The position numbers and the translations under genes were made by a program. Positions 16,934 through 28,231 of a DNA stretch of 64,000 nt are shown piece by piece. Under the pieces are notes generated by a model. That model did no database searches. It saw nothing but the letters and a program-made list of their open reading frames with translations, and was not told the DNA's origin. Position 1 is the stretch's first letter. Every line of letters starts with the position of its first letter. The stretch spans positions 62,001-126,000 of the forward strand of contig NZ_JANIAA010000007.1 of NCBI RefSeq assembly GCF_024505145.1. The letters run 5' to 3'. The stretch comes from Streptomyces rugosispiralis. Lineage in GTDB: Bacteria; Actinomycetota; Actinomycetes; Streptomycetales; Streptomycetaceae.

Positions 16934-19531
16934 TCAAGCCCCATGCGGGCTGGTCAGTGCCCGCTCGACTTCCTGGGCCACCTCCGCCGCGTGCGTGGGT
17001 TTCAGCGGGGCGCCGGCGCCATCTGTGACATAGAACGCGTCCACCGCGTTGGCGCCGAGGGTGGAGACATGGGCGCTGCGGACCGCGACGCCGGTGTCCT
17101 CCAGGGCACGGCCGATGCGGTGCAGCAGGCCGGGGACGTCCTGGGCGCGGACCTCGATCACGGTGGCGAGCTGGGAGCTGCCGGGGGCGACCGTGACCCG
17201 GGGTGGCGGGGCGTGCACCCCGCGGCGGCGTGGGTACTTGCGGTAGGCGGCCTCGCGCTCGGCGAGGCGGGCGACGATGTCGAGCGAGCCGTCCAGGGCG
17301 CGGAGCAGGTCGTTCCGGAGCCGGGCGGCCTGTGGCAGCGAACCGTATTCGGCCGCCACCCGCCAGCTCAGCAGCAGCACTCCGCCCACCGCGCCCGCCG
17401 CGTCCAGCTCGGACGGCAGCTCGACGGCGCGCAGATCCGCCGCGCGCACCGTAAGGCGGTGCAGGGCCAGGACGCCGGCCGCCGTGGCGAGGACGCCGGG
17501 CTGGTCGGGAACGGCGATGAGGAGTTCCACGCCGATCGGCTCGGGGCCGGTGGGCCCCTCCTCGGGCGGCGCTTCGGTGACGTCCGTAAGGAGGCCCGTT
17601 TCGCCCGGCGGCAGTGATTCGGAGCGTGCGTGCAGGGCCAGTACCGGGCCGCCGGTGCGCCATGCCTCGACCGCGAGGCGCTCCTGCTCGGCCGTGGTCT
17701 GCTGTGGCGTGGACCAGTCGTCCGCGGGTTCGCCGGCGAGCACCGCGGAGACCCGTTTGACCAGGTCGGCGACGAGAGAGCCGCGCCAGGCGCTCCAGGC
17801 CGCGGGGCCGGTGGCGAGGGCGTCGGCCTCGGTGAGGGCGTGCAGCAGTTCCAGCGTGGCGGCGCTGCCGACGGCCTCGGCGACCGAGCGCACCGTGGCC
17901 GGGTCGTCCAGGTCGCGGCGGGTGGCGGTCTCGACGAGCAGCAGATGGTGGCGTACGAGGGTGGCGAGGACGGCGACGTCCGCGCGGTCGAAGCCGATGC
18001 GGGCGGCGACATCGCGGGCGATGGTCTCCCCGGCCACCGAGTGGTCACCGGGCCAGCCCTTGCCGATGTCGTGCAGCAGCGCGGCGACCAGCAGCAGATC
18101 GGGGCGGCCGACCCGGCGGCTGAGGGCGCTGGCCCGGACCGCGGTCTCGACCAGGTGCCGGTCCACGGTCCAGCGGTGGACGGGGTTGCGCTGCGGGCGG
18201 CAGCGCACCCGCTCCCAGTCCGGCAGCAGCCGGGTGATCAGCCCCTCGGCCTCGAGGGCCTCCCACACCCCGACGGTGGACTCGCCCGCGCCCAGCAGCG
18301 TGATCAGCTGCTCCCTGGCCTCGGGCGGCCACGGCACGGGCAGCGGCCGGGCGGCGGCGGACAGCCGCCTTACGGCGTGCAGGGACAGCGGTAGTCCGGC
18401 CTGGGCGGCGGCCGCGGCGGCCCGCAGGGGGAGCACGGGGTCGCGGTCGGGGCGCGCGGCGCGGGCCAGCACCACCTCGCCGTCCTGCTCCACCACACCC
18501 TCGGCGAGCGGGCTGCGCTCCCCGGCGTCCGCGGCGCTTCCGGCGCCCCCGCGTCCGCCGCGGCCGCCCAGGAGGGCGCGCAGCCGGGGCCGGGCGGCCG
18601 AGCGGGCGCGCAGCACCCGTTCGACCTCGCGCCAGGTGACATCGGACGCGTAGGAGATGGTCCGGGCGGATTCGTAGATCTGGCGCAGCAGGGCGTCGGC
18701 GTCCAGCAGCCCGAGGGCGCCCGCGACCTGGTCCTGCTCCTGGAGCGCGAGGCGGTCGGTGGCGCGGCCGGTGGACAGATGGAGCGCGTCACGGGCGTCC
18801 AGCAGCCGCCGCCGCGCGTCGTCGAGGCCCTCGCGGGGGGCGTCGGCGAGCCAGGAGGCGGCGATGGCGCGCAGCGCGGTGGCGTCGCGGAGCCCGCCGC
18901 GGGCCTCCTTCAGATCGGGTTCGAGCAGGAACTGCAGCTCTCCATGGCGCTCGGCGCGCTCCTGGCACAGCGCGTGGAGCTCGGGCAGCCGCCGCGGGGC
19001 CTGGGCCCGCCAGTCGGCGAGGACGGTGGTGCGCAGATCGGCGGTGAGCGCGGCGTCGCCCGCGATGTGGCGGGCGTCGAGCAGGCCGAGCTGGACCTTC
19101 AGATCCTCGGCGGCGGTCCCGCGGGCCTCGGCGGAGGTGCGCACGGAGTGGTCGAGGGCGAGGCCCATGTCCCAGACGGGGTACCAGATGTGGTCGGCTA
19201 GCGCGGCCAGGGCCGAATGGTCGGCGGAGCCGTCGTGCAGCAGCAGCACGTCGAGGTCGCTGCGCGGGGAGAGTTCGCCGCGTCCGTAGCCGCCGACGGC
19301 CACCAGGGCGACACCCTGGCCGATCCCGGCGGTCTCCGCCCCGCCGGTGAGCAGGGCGGCCAGCCACTGGTCGGTGAGGTCGGCCAGGGCGGCGCGGCGC
19401 GGCGGCCCGGACCGCGACTCCTCCTGGAGGAGTCGCAGCCGCGCCGCCGCGTAGCCGCCGGGCCCCGAGTCGATGGTGTGGGTCGTGGTCTCGAGGCTGT
19501 CCGTCAACTCGGCTCCCTGTCCGCGTGCCAC
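16934..19531 (-). CDS. glnD: GlnD: PII protein (de)adenylyl/uridylyltransferase
   Basis: GlnD, about 865 residues, modifies PII (GlnK) in response to nitrogen status; in S. coelicolor the modification is adenylylation of Tyr51. Visible domains are the nucleotidyltransferase (GGYGRGELSPRSDLDVLLLHD), the HD phosphohydrolase (LLLVAALLHDIGKGWPGDHS), and two ACT domains (IAVPDQPGVLATAAGVL; RAQDVPGLLHRIGRALEDTG). GTG 19531, 16 nt after the glnK stop, is the likeliest start; the frame open to 19675 overlaps glnK. It is the last gene of amtB-glnK-glnD. Confidence 0.95.
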   Translation of the reverse strand: MARGQGAELTDSLETTTHTIDSGPGGYAAARLRLLQEESRSGPPRRAALADLTDQWLAALLTGGAETAGIGQGVALVAVGGYGRGELSPRSDLDVLLLHDGSADHSALAALADHIWYPVWDMGLALDHSVRTSAEARGTAAEDLKVQLGLLDARHIAGDAALTADLRTTVLADWRAQAPRRLPELHALCQERAERHGELQFLLEPDLKEARGGLRDATALRAIAASWLADAPREGLDDARRRLLDARDALHLSTGRATDRLALQEQDQVAGALGLLDADALLRQIYESARTISYASDVTWREVERVLRARSAARPRLRALLGGRGGRGGAGSAADAGERSPLAEGVVEQDGEVVLARAARPDRDPVLPLRAAAAAAQAGLPLSLHAVRRLSAAARPLPVPWPPEAREQLITLLGAGESTVGVWEALEAEGLITRLLPDWERVRCRPQRNPVHRWTVDRHLVETAVRASALSRRVGRPDLLLVAALLHDIGKGWPGDHSVAGETIARDVAARIGFDRADVAVLATLVRHHLLLVETATRRDLDDPATVRSVAEAVGSAATLELLHALTEADALATGPAAWSAWRGSLVADLVKRVSAVLAGEPADDWSTPQQTTAEQERLAVEAWRTGGPVLALHARSESLPPGETGLLTDVTEAPPEEGPTGPEPIGVELLIAVPDQPGVLATAAGVLALHRLTVRAADLRAVELPSELDAAGAVGGVLLLSWRVAAEYGSLPQAARLRNDLLRALDGSLDIVARLAEREAAYRKYPRRRGVHAPPPRVTVAPGSSQLATVIEVRAQDVPGLLHRIGRALEDTGVAVRSAHVSTLGANAVDAFYVTDGAGAPLKPTHAAEVAQEVERALTSPHGA

Positions 19532-19547
19532 TGGTGGTCCGGAGGGG

Positions 19548-21175
<1,628 letters not shown>

Positions 21176-21256
21176 TGTGGACGTCTCCTCGAAGCGACGG
21201 CCCGTGCGGGCAGGACATCGGTGGGCCGGTATTCGCCTCGAGGTTGGCCCAGCGCC

Positions 21257-21294
21257 GTTTCAGCCGATGCCGCCCGATGTTTCACCGCAGTGAC
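21257..21294 (-). promoter_or_regulatory. GlnR box upstream of amtB
   Basis: Read on the minus strand: GTCAC-n6-GAAAC-n6-CGGCA-n6-GAAAC. This is the a-b-a-b arrangement (gTnAc-n6-GaAAc, twice) known for GlnR targets in S. coelicolor, with exact 6-nt spacers; only the second a-site deviates. It lies 82-119 nt before the amtB start. GlnR should activate the operon when nitrogen is scarce. Confidence 0.85.
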
Positions 21295-21381
21295 GAAGGA
21301 CGCGGGAGTGTTACGCGGCGGTGAACCGCGGTGGACGGGCCGGAGCCCTCCGTTACGGTGTCGCGATCACCGCCGGACCGC

Positions 21382-22896
21382 TCAGACGGCCTGGCCGGGA
21401 CCCGTCGTCTCGGGGTTGTCGGGCATCAGGGTGGCCAGCCGCTCACTGAGATCGGCGATCTCCGGCACGTCGCCGAACTGGCGCACCGCCGTGTCCACGG
21501 TCTTGCGCAGCCGGTTGTTGACCCGCTCCGAGCGCACCCGCTTGGCGAGCGGCAGCGCTTCGTGCGCGACCGCCGCGGCCTGCTCGGGCTGGGTCTGGAG
21601 GAGGTGGACGGTGGCCATGCCGATCAGGTTGAGCGCATACGAACGCTGGGGGCCGGACTCGTTCTCGGTCTCCTGGCCGAAGAGCCGCACGGCCTTGCGC
21701 ATCACCGGGTCGGCCATCCTGGCGTAGGTGGGGCTGCGGCCGGCCACATAGGCGAGATCGCGGTAGGAGTGGGCGTTCTCCGCGTTGAGCTCGGCCTCGG
21801 AGAAGAAGCGGATCCAGTCCGGGTCGCCGTCGCCCCCGGCGCATTCGGCGAAGGTGTCCTCGGCCATCTTCACGGCGCGGTGGCACTTGCTGGGCTGGCC
21901 CATATTGGCGTAGGCGCGGGCCTCCATCGCATACAGCATGGCCTGGGTGCGCGGGGTGGCGTTCTCCCTGCTGCCGTACTGCGCGAGGTGGATCAGCTCC
22001 AGCGCGTCGTCGGGCCGCCCGACGTGGATCATCTGGCGGCTCATGCTGGAGAGGACGTACGAGCCGAGGGGGCGGTCGCCGGATTCCTTGGCGGCGTGGA
22101 GGGCGAGCACGAAGTACTTCTGCGCGGTGGGCTGGAGCCCGATGTCATAGCTCATCCACCCGGCCAGCTGGGCGAGCTCGCCCGCGACCTTGAACAGCCG
22201 CCGGGAGACCGTGTCCGGATGCGGCTCCTGGAGCAGGTCGGTGACCTCGTGCAGTTGGCCGACCACCGCCTTGCGGCGCAGCCCGCCCCCGCACTGGGCG
22301 TCCCAGGCGCGGAACATCACGATGGTGGACTCCAGCAGCTCCAGCTCGGGCTCGGAGAGCCGGGAGACTCGGCGTACGCGCCCGCCGTCGGCCGCGCGGG
22401 CGCCGCCGGGCTGTCCGCCCGTCGAGGGCACCAGCCAGCGCTGCATGGGCTCGATGAGGGCAGGGCCCGCGGACAGCGAGAGCGAGGTGCCGAGGAAGCC
22501 GCGGCGGGCCAGCATCAGGTCGCTGCGGGAGAACTCGCCGATCAGCGCGACCGTTTCGGGCCCGTCCCAGGGAAGGTCCACTCCGGATACGGACGGTGAC
22601 CGGTGGACGGCGCGCAGCCCGAGGTCCTCGATGCCGACCACACAGCCGAAGCGCTCGGAGAACAACTCGGAGAGGATCTGCGGAATCGGCTCGCGGGGCT
22701 GCTCGCCGTCCAGCCAGCGGCGCACCCGCGAGGTGTCCGTGCTGATGTGGTGGGCGCCTAACTGCCGCGCTCTGCGGTTGACTTGGCGCGCCAGCTCCCC
22801 CTTCGACCAGCCGCTGCGCACGAACCACGACCCCAATTGCGCATTGGGGCGCTTCCCAGCACCGCCGCCGCCGTCGCCCACCCGGAACGCCCCCAT
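21382..22896 (-). CDS. nsdA: NsdA, negative regulator of differentiation and antibiotic production
   Basis: A 504-residue NsdA-type regulator. In S. coelicolor deletion of nsdA increases sporulation and antibiotic output; its biochemical activity is not defined. The N terminus has a helix-turn-helix-like region (LGSWFVRSGWSKGELARQVN ... ISTDTSRVRRWLDGEQP). The remainder is helical and TPR-like (QKYFVLALHAAKESGD, AMLYAMEARAYANMGQPSK, PEQAAAVAHEALPLAKRV). It stands alone on the minus strand, upstream of the amtB promoter region. Confidence 0.9.
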   Translation of the reverse strand: MGAFRVGDGGGGAGKRPNAQLGSWFVRSGWSKGELARQVNRRARQLGAHHISTDTSRVRRWLDGEQPREPIPQILSELFSERFGCVVGIEDLGLRAVHRSPSVSGVDLPWDGPETVALIGEFSRSDLMLARRGFLGTSLSLSAGPALIEPMQRWLVPSTGGQPGGARAADGGRVRRVSRLSEPELELLESTIVMFRAWDAQCGGGLRRKAVVGQLHEVTDLLQEPHPDTVSRRLFKVAGELAQLAGWMSYDIGLQPTAQKYFVLALHAAKESGDRPLGSYVLSSMSRQMIHVGRPDDALELIHLAQYGSRENATPRTQAMLYAMEARAYANMGQPSKCHRAVKMAEDTFAECAGGDGDPDWIRFFSEAELNAENAHSYRDLAYVAGRSPTYARMADPVMRKAVRLFGQETENESGPQRSYALNLIGMATVHLLQTQPEQAAAVAHEALPLAKRVRSERVNNRLRKTVDTAVRQFGDVPEIADLSERLATLMPDNPETTGPGQAV

Positions 22897-23346
22897 CCCA
22901 CGAATCTTCCCGGACCGCCACCAGAATGCCTTCTGTCACGGTCAGTTGTCCCCGGGATGCGGCGCATCAACCGTCCGGACGGGGAACCGCCTCATGCCAG
23001 TGGCATGTACCGATCCGTACTCCGCCCGTCGTCAGCTCGCATTCGAGCGAGCGCCGCTTCCAGGGAGTGTGCACTGAAAGTAATCCTACGATCACGCCTC
23101 CGGCGAGGCGATTTCCGAAAACGCCACCATTCGCCACCCCTTCGAATGAACCCGGTTGCGCTTTCCCACGATTCACTTGACACCGAGGCGACGGGAACAG
23201 GTGAAGGGGTGCATGTGGGGGCGCACGGGTCGCGTCTCACCACCTCCGTCACATCGGAGCGCACACCGCCGCACCTCATCGGCGACGGAGCGTCATCGCG
23301 ACGCTCCGACTCGTAACCATCGAGAGCGGGACCCGTTGGAGGGGGC
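22897..23346. other. 450-bp divergent intergenic region, nsdA / PrimPol-like gene
   Basis: No gene is supported on either strand. The stretch is less GC-rich than its surroundings in 23070-23180. A hairpin GGAGCGTC-n5-GACGCTCC lies at 23287-23307, 40 nt before the PrimPol-like start, and GTGGGGGCGCAC at about 23214-23225 resembles the repeat upstream of the methyltransferase. It must hold both promoters. Confidence 0.5.
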
Positions 23347-24018
23347 ATGGGCTTCACGATCGGCGGCATCCGGGACATGCGGTCCGGCTCACGGCGCCGC
23401 GGCCGTACGTCCGAGTCCACGACGGTGGCGGAGTACACCGGTCTGTGGGGCTGGGACGTGGTTCCGGGCGCGCGGGCGGCACGGGGCTCGGGGGGTGGCA
23501 GAAACGAATGTTCATGCGGTGACCGGGACTGTCCCTCCCCCGGGGCGCATCCCCTCGCCTTCGCCCCCGGCGTCCCGGCGGGCGCCACCCTGGACGCCGC
23601 CGCGGCCGCGTGGGAGCGGGTCCCCGGGGCCGCCGTACTGCTGCCCGTGGGCCGCTCGTTCGACGTCCTGGAGGTCTCGGAGTACGTGGGCGGACACGCG
23701 CTGGTCCGGCTGGAGCGGATGGGGCTGCCGCTCGGCCCGGTGGCCGCCAACCCGCACGGGCGGGCCCAGTTCTTCGTCGCCCCCGGCGCCGCCGCCGAAC
23801 TTCCCGAGCTGCTGTACCGCATGGGGTGGGACGACGCCGACCTCGATCTGCGCTGCCTGGGGCCGGGCGACCACATCACCGCCCCGCCCTCGGACCTCGG
23901 CGGCCTCGGACCGGTCCGCTGGCTGCGCCCGCCGACCCTCGACACCGCGGGCCGCCCGCCGCACGCCCGGCTGGTGCTGGGGACTCTGGCCTATGTGAGT
24001 CATCGGGCCGGGGGCTGA
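23347..24018 (+). CDS. PrimPol-like (bifunctional primase/polymerase N-terminal domain) protein
   Basis: A 223-residue protein resembling the stand-alone 'bifunctional DNA primase/polymerase' N-domain proteins of Streptomyces. It has a Cys cluster (RNECSCGDRDCPSPGAHP) typical of those proteins, which bind zinc, and the following AWERVPGAAVLLPVGRSFDV. The DxD metal-binding pair expected after the second strand is not seen; the corresponding position reads FDVLEVSEYVGG. Catalysis is therefore doubtful. It is convergent with ftsY, with a strong terminator between. Confidence 0.65.
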   Translation: MGFTIGGIRDMRSGSRRRGRTSESTTVAEYTGLWGWDVVPGARAARGSGGGRNECSCGDRDCPSPGAHPLAFAPGVPAGATLDAAAAAWERVPGAAVLLPVGRSFDVLEVSEYVGGHALVRLERMGLPLGPVAANPHGRAQFFVAPGAAAELPELLYRMGWDDADLDLRCLGPGDHITAPPSDLGGLGPVRWLRPPTLDTAGRPPHARLVLGTLAYVSHRAGG

Positions 24019-24044
24019 CCCCGCGGCGCGCCCAGGACGCGAAA

Positions 24045-24084
24045 CGCCGGACGGGCCGGGAGTTCGACCCCGGCCCGTCCGGCG
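24045..24084. terminator. Bidirectional terminator before ftsY 3' end
   Basis: A perfect 16-bp stem (CGCCGGACGGGCCGGG and its complement) with an 8-nt loop lies between the convergent PrimPol-like gene and ftsY. Confidence 0.9.
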
Positions 24085-24113
24085 CGATACGGGTGATCCC
24101 CCCTCCACCGGCC

Positions 24114-25331
24114 TCAGCCGCCGATCAGCGCGTCGACGAACGCCTCCGGCTCGAACGGCGCGAGATCGTCCGCGCCCTCGCCCAGGCCCACCAGCTTGAC
24201 CGGGACGTTCAGCTCACGCTGGACCGCCACCACGATGCCGCCCTTGGCGGTGCCGTCCAGCTTGGTCAGCACGATGCCGGTGATGTCCACCACCTCGGCG
24301 AACACCCGCGCCTGCACCAGGCCGTTCTGCCCGGTCGTGGCGTCCAGGACCAGCAGCACCTCGTCCACCGCGCCGTGCTTCTCCACGACCCGCTTGACCT
24401 TGCCCAGCTCGTCCATCAGACCGGTCTTGGTGTGCAGCCGCCCGGCGGTGTCGATAAGGACGACATCCGCGCTCTCGGCGATGCCCTCCTTCACCGCGTC
24501 GAAGGCGACCGACGCCGGATCGCCGGCCTCCGGCCCCCGTACCGTACGGGCACCGACCCGCTCGCCCCAGGTCTGCAGCTGATCGGCGGCGGCCGCGCGG
24601 AAGGTGTCGGCCGCGCCGAGCACCACCGACTTGCCGTCGGCGACGAGCACCCGGGCCAGCTTGCCGGTCGTGGTCGTCTTACCGGTGCCATTGACGCCGA
24701 CGACCATGACGACGCCCGGCTTCTCCTCACCGTTCGCGCCGATACCGCTCTCGGTGTGCACGGAACGGTCGGCCTCGGTGCCGATGAGGTGCAGCAGCTC
24801 CTCGCGCAGCAGACCGCGCAGCTCGTCGGGCGTACGGGTGCCGAGCACCTTGACGCGCTCCCGCAGCCGCTCGACCAGTTCCTGGGTCGGCGCCACACCG
24901 ACGTCCGCGGTCAGCAGCGTGTCCTCGACCTCCTCCCAGGTCTCGTCGTCGAGGTGCTCCCGGGACAGCAGCGTCAGCAGCCCCTTGCCCAGGGTGTTCT
25001 GGGAGCGGGACAGCCGGGCGCGCAGCCGGACCAGCCGGCCGGCGGTCGGCTCCGGGACCTCGATCGGCGGGACCTCGGGCGCGGGTGCCTCCGCGGTCGC
25101 GGCCGGGGACGCTCCCCCCGGAAGGTCCACCTCCTCGATGGTTCTGCGTGGTTCCTCACGCGGGGTTTCGGCCTCCTCGCCGACGTGCGGTTCGGCGGGC
25201 GGCGCGGTGACGGTGGGGCTGCTCGGCGGGGGCGGGGGCAGCCGCTTCTTCTTGCGGCCGCTGATCACGAGCCCGCTGATCGCGGCGACCGCGACCACAG
25301 CGATGACTACGGCAAGGATGAGGTATTCCAT
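24114..25331 (-). CDS. ftsY: Signal recognition particle receptor FtsY
   Basis: SRP receptor GTPase, 405 residues. ATG 25331 gives MEYLILAVVIAVVAVAAISG, an N-terminal membrane anchor found in actinobacterial FtsY, followed by KKKRLPPPPPSS and an acidic linker (A domain). The NG domain has Walker A VGVNGTGKTTTTGKLA, VLGAADTFRAAA, DTAGRLHTK and TKLDGTAKGG. It docks ribosome-SRP complexes carrying Ffh. The gene lies 35 nt after the response-regulator gene on the same strand, so readthrough is possible. Confidence 0.97.
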   Translation of the reverse strand: MEYLILAVVIAVVAVAAISGLVISGRKKKRLPPPPPSSPTVTAPPAEPHVGEEAETPREEPRRTIEEVDLPGGASPAATAEAPAPEVPPIEVPEPTAGRLVRLRARLSRSQNTLGKGLLTLLSREHLDDETWEEVEDTLLTADVGVAPTQELVERLRERVKVLGTRTPDELRGLLREELLHLIGTEADRSVHTESGIGANGEEKPGVVMVVGVNGTGKTTTTGKLARVLVADGKSVVLGAADTFRAAAADQLQTWGERVGARTVRGPEAGDPASVAFDAVKEGIAESADVVLIDTAGRLHTKTGLMDELGKVKRVVEKHGAVDEVLLVLDATTGQNGLVQARVFAEVVDITGIVLTKLDGTAKGGIVVAVQRELNVPVKLVGLGEGADDLAPFEPEAFVDALIGG

Positions 25332-25366
25332 AACGCCCCCCAGTATCAGCCACGAGGGGGAGCGAG

Positions 25367-26017
25367 TCATTCGCCTCCCAGCCCGGCCCGCCGGGCGCGC
25401 ACGATCGCCTGGGCACGGTCGCGCACCTGGAGCTTGGCGAAGATCGATCCGACGTGATTGCGCACCGTCTTGTCGGTCACCACCAGCCGCTGGGCGATCT
25501 GGCGATAGCCGAGCCCGGCCGCGAGCAGATCCAGCACCTCCAGCTCCCGGGCGGTCAGCGTCGGGAACGCCTCCTTCGCGGACGCCGAGCCCGACGCGCC
25601 GACCAGCGCCCCGAGCCGCTCGGCCATCCGCGGGCTGAAGACCGCGCCGCCGCGCGCCACGGTGTGCAGGGCGCGCAGGATCTCGTCCCGCCCCGCGCCC
25701 TTGAGGAGATAGCCGCGGGCCCCGGCGCGCAAGGCGGCCAGCAGACTGTCGTCGTCCTCCGACATCGTCATGACCAGCACCCGGATCTCGGGGTGATCGC
25801 ACAGGATCCGCCGGGTCGCCTCCAGCCCGGACCGGCCAGGCAGCGCGAGATCCATCATCACCAGATCCGGACCGGTGCGCACGGCCTCGGCCATCGCCCC
25901 GTCCGCGCAGGCCGCCTGGCCGACGACGGTGAACGCGTCATCGAGATTGACGGCGGCGGCCAAGCCCTCCCGGAAGAGGGGGTGATCGTCCACCAGCAAC
26001 ACCCTCCACTGCGACAC
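25367..26017 (-). CDS. NarL/FixJ family response regulator
   Basis: A 216-residue response regulator. The receiver domain has VLLVDDHPLFREGL, the phospho-acceptor Asp56 in LVMMDLALPG, and the switch Thr/Lys (VMTMSED; GYLLKGAGRDE). The LuxR-type helix-turn-helix follows: LTARELEVLDLLAAGLGYRQIAQRL and VTDKTVRNHVGSIFAKLQV. It lies 80 nt after the histidine kinase and is its likely partner. Targets are unknown. Confidence 0.95.
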   Translation of the reverse strand: MSQWRVLLVDDHPLFREGLAAAVNLDDAFTVVGQAACADGAMAEAVRTGPDLVMMDLALPGRSGLEATRRILCDHPEIRVLVMTMSEDDDSLLAALRAGARGYLLKGAGRDEILRALHTVARGGAVFSPRMAERLGALVGASGSASAKEAFPTLTARELEVLDLLAAGLGYRQIAQRLVVTDKTVRNHVGSIFAKLQVRDRAQAIVRARRAGLGGE

Positions 26018-26097
26018 GCTTCGCTCGCCTTTCTTCTTCGAGGCCCGGTTCTCCCCCGGCTACCGCTGGGAGGTGCCCCCGCCGGGGCGCGAAGGCC

Positions 26098-28230
26098 TTA
26101 CGGCGCCCGGCTCATCGATCGGCTCGTCTTGAGGAGGGCCCGGCAGGCCTCGTGGCCCGTGGGCTTCCGGCGCTCCTCCGGGTTGCCGTGTTCGCCCGGT
26201 CCGGCGAGGGGCAGCACCGCGTGGACCACCGTGCCGGTCGCCGATCCGGTCACCGAGCAGGAGCCACCGATCTCCTCGGCCCGTTCGGTGACCGAGGCGA
26301 GGCCCACCCCGGGCACCGCGGTCTCGCGCAGGCCGCTGCCGTCGTCGGTGACCTTGACCTCGAGGGTGTCCGGGCCCGCGGTCAGCTCGACGCTCACCTG
26401 GCGCGCCCGCGCGTGCCGTACGGCGTTGGTCAGCGACTCCGCCGCGATCCGGTACGCGGCCGTCTCCACGCCCGGCGACAGCGCGGGCAGTGCGGCGGGG
26501 CGGCTGGCCACGCCGACCCGCAGGCCGTCGACGCCCAGCCGGTGCGCCAGGTCGCGGACCGCACCGGCGAGTCCGCGGTCGGCCAGCGCGGCCGGGGCGA
26601 GGCCCGCGGTGATCCGCCGGACCTCGACCAGGGCCTCGGCGAGCGTCTCGGCGGCCTCGCACAGTTGCGGGGTGGCGGGGTGGCCGGGCGGGCAGGAGGT
26701 CTGCGCGATGTCCAGGCGCAGCCTTACGGCGGCCAGTTGGGGGCCGAGTCCGTCGTGGATCTCCCGGCGCAGCCGACGTCGCTCCTGTTCGCGGGCGAGC
26801 ACCAGGCGCTCACGGGCGGCCTGGGCCTCCTCGGCCAGGCGCAGCGCGGCGAGCGCGGGGGCGGCCTGGTCGGCGAGGAGGGAGAGCAGTCCGCTGTCGC
26901 GTTCGGCCGGGGTGCCGGAGCCGTCCCGGGAGACCTCCAACCGGCCGACGGTACGGCCGTGGTGGCGCAGCAGGAACGTCTGGACCGCGCCGGTCAGCGG
27001 GGCCCCCGCGGCGGCCAGCCGCCGGGGCCCGGCGCGGGTGTCGACGCTGACGGCGGCGCCCGAGACGCCGAGGTCCTCCACGGCGCTACGGCAGATCTGC
27101 TGGGGCACCTCGCCGGGGTGCGGGGCCTGTTGCAGCCGTACGGCGAGGGCGCTCACGGCTTCGTGCGGGCGGGCCCGGGGCCCGTAGAAGGCGCGCTCGA
27201 CGCAGAGGGTGAGCTTGCGGGCGCTGGGCCGCAGCCCCCAGCCCAGCACCAGGGCGCATCCGGCGGTGATGGTCGTGGCCCCGCTGCGTACGGAGGGGAG
27301 TCCGGCCTGGACGGCGACGACCGCGCAGACCACTACGGCGGCCAGCGAGGTGAGCACGAAGGCACGGGCGAGGCGATGGCTGGTGGAGCGGTCCAGCCGC
27401 CATATGCCGGTGCGGGCGACGCCGAGGCAGATCGCGGCGGCCCATACGGCGCTGCCGACCGTACGGGCCACGATGGTGGGCACGCCCTCGCCCCACTGGG
27501 ACAGCAGGAGCGAGACGCAGGCGGGGTAGGCGGCGGCCAGCAGCGCCCAGTCGCGTCGCTCGGCGCCGCGCGAGAGGGCGGCGCGGCAGCACAGGGCGGC
27601 GGTCACGGCCGCGGCGACGCCGCACAGCACCCAGGGTTCGGCCTCGGTGTAGGCGTCGAGGTGGTCGAAGGCCCACTGGCCGCTCGCGGTGGAGAACGCC
27701 GGGTTGGCCACGGCGCCCACCCGGGGCTCGCTGATCAGCCACAGCCCCGCGTACCCCAGCCAGTAGCCGGACGCGCCCAGGCTGATCACCCACCACTGCC
27801 AACGACGACGCCCGCCCCGGGGGAACAGCCACAGCGGCAGCAGCAGTACGGTCAGCGGGCGGCAGGCCATCTTGGCGGCGGCGAGCAGCAGGGACAGCAC
27901 GGCACCCGTGGTGCCCAGGTCGGCCAGGCCCAGCAGTCCGGCGGCGGCCGAGGGCAGCAGCCACAGGCCGCCGGCCACCAGCAGGACGCCGCCGTAGCGC
28001 CGGGCCGAGCGCTCGGCGAGCAGCAGCACGCCGACCCCCAGCACCGGGACGCCCACGGCGACCCTGGTCAGCACGGTGGCGCCCCGGGGGTGGGGGTAGG
28101 CGAGCGCGAGCCACTCGTCGTTCACCCGCAGCAGCCCGGCCACCCATCCGGCCAGGACCACCACGATCAGTGCCGAGACCCCGCCCGCGGCGCGCACGGC
28201 GCGGTCCTTCGGCAGTGCGGCCTGTCGCAT
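26098..28230 (-). CDS. Membrane sensor histidine kinase (HisKA_3 type)
   Basis: A 710-residue sensor kinase. The N-terminal ~340 residues form about ten membrane segments, then comes a GAF-like region, the HisKA_3 dimerisation domain with the phospho-acceptor His492 (ERRRLRREIHDGLGPQ), and a HATPase with NAVRHAR and VKVTDDGSGL. This is the NarX/DesK-type paired with NarL regulators. It starts 1-2 nt after the small secreted protein gene. The signal is unknown; with many membrane helices and no large outer domain, it may sense the membrane or a small peptide. Confidence 0.93.
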   Translation of the reverse strand: MRQAALPKDRAVRAAGGVSALIVVVLAGWVAGLLRVNDEWLALAYPHPRGATVLTRVAVGVPVLGVGVLLLAERSARRYGGVLLVAGGLWLLPSAAAGLLGLADLGTTGAVLSLLLAAAKMACRPLTVLLLPLWLFPRGGRRRWQWWVISLGASGYWLGYAGLWLISEPRVGAVANPAFSTASGQWAFDHLDAYTEAEPWVLCGVAAAVTAALCCRAALSRGAERRDWALLAAAYPACVSLLLSQWGEGVPTIVARTVGSAVWAAAICLGVARTGIWRLDRSTSHRLARAFVLTSLAAVVVCAVVAVQAGLPSVRSGATTITAGCALVLGWGLRPSARKLTLCVERAFYGPRARPHEAVSALAVRLQQAPHPGEVPQQICRSAVEDLGVSGAAVSVDTRAGPRRLAAAGAPLTGAVQTFLLRHHGRTVGRLEVSRDGSGTPAERDSGLLSLLADQAAPALAALRLAEEAQAARERLVLAREQERRRLRREIHDGLGPQLAAVRLRLDIAQTSCPPGHPATPQLCEAAETLAEALVEVRRITAGLAPAALADRGLAGAVRDLAHRLGVDGLRVGVASRPAALPALSPGVETAAYRIAAESLTNAVRHARARQVSVELTAGPDTLEVKVTDDGSGLRETAVPGVGLASVTERAEEIGGSCSVTGSATGTVVHAVLPLAGPGEHGNPEERRKPTGHEACRALLKTSRSMSRAP

Positions 28231-28231
28231 C

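Noticed and set aside
22967..23176. A 69-codon minus-strand frame upstream of nsdA
   Set aside because: No ribosome site, no third-position GC bias and no conserved look; left as intergenic.
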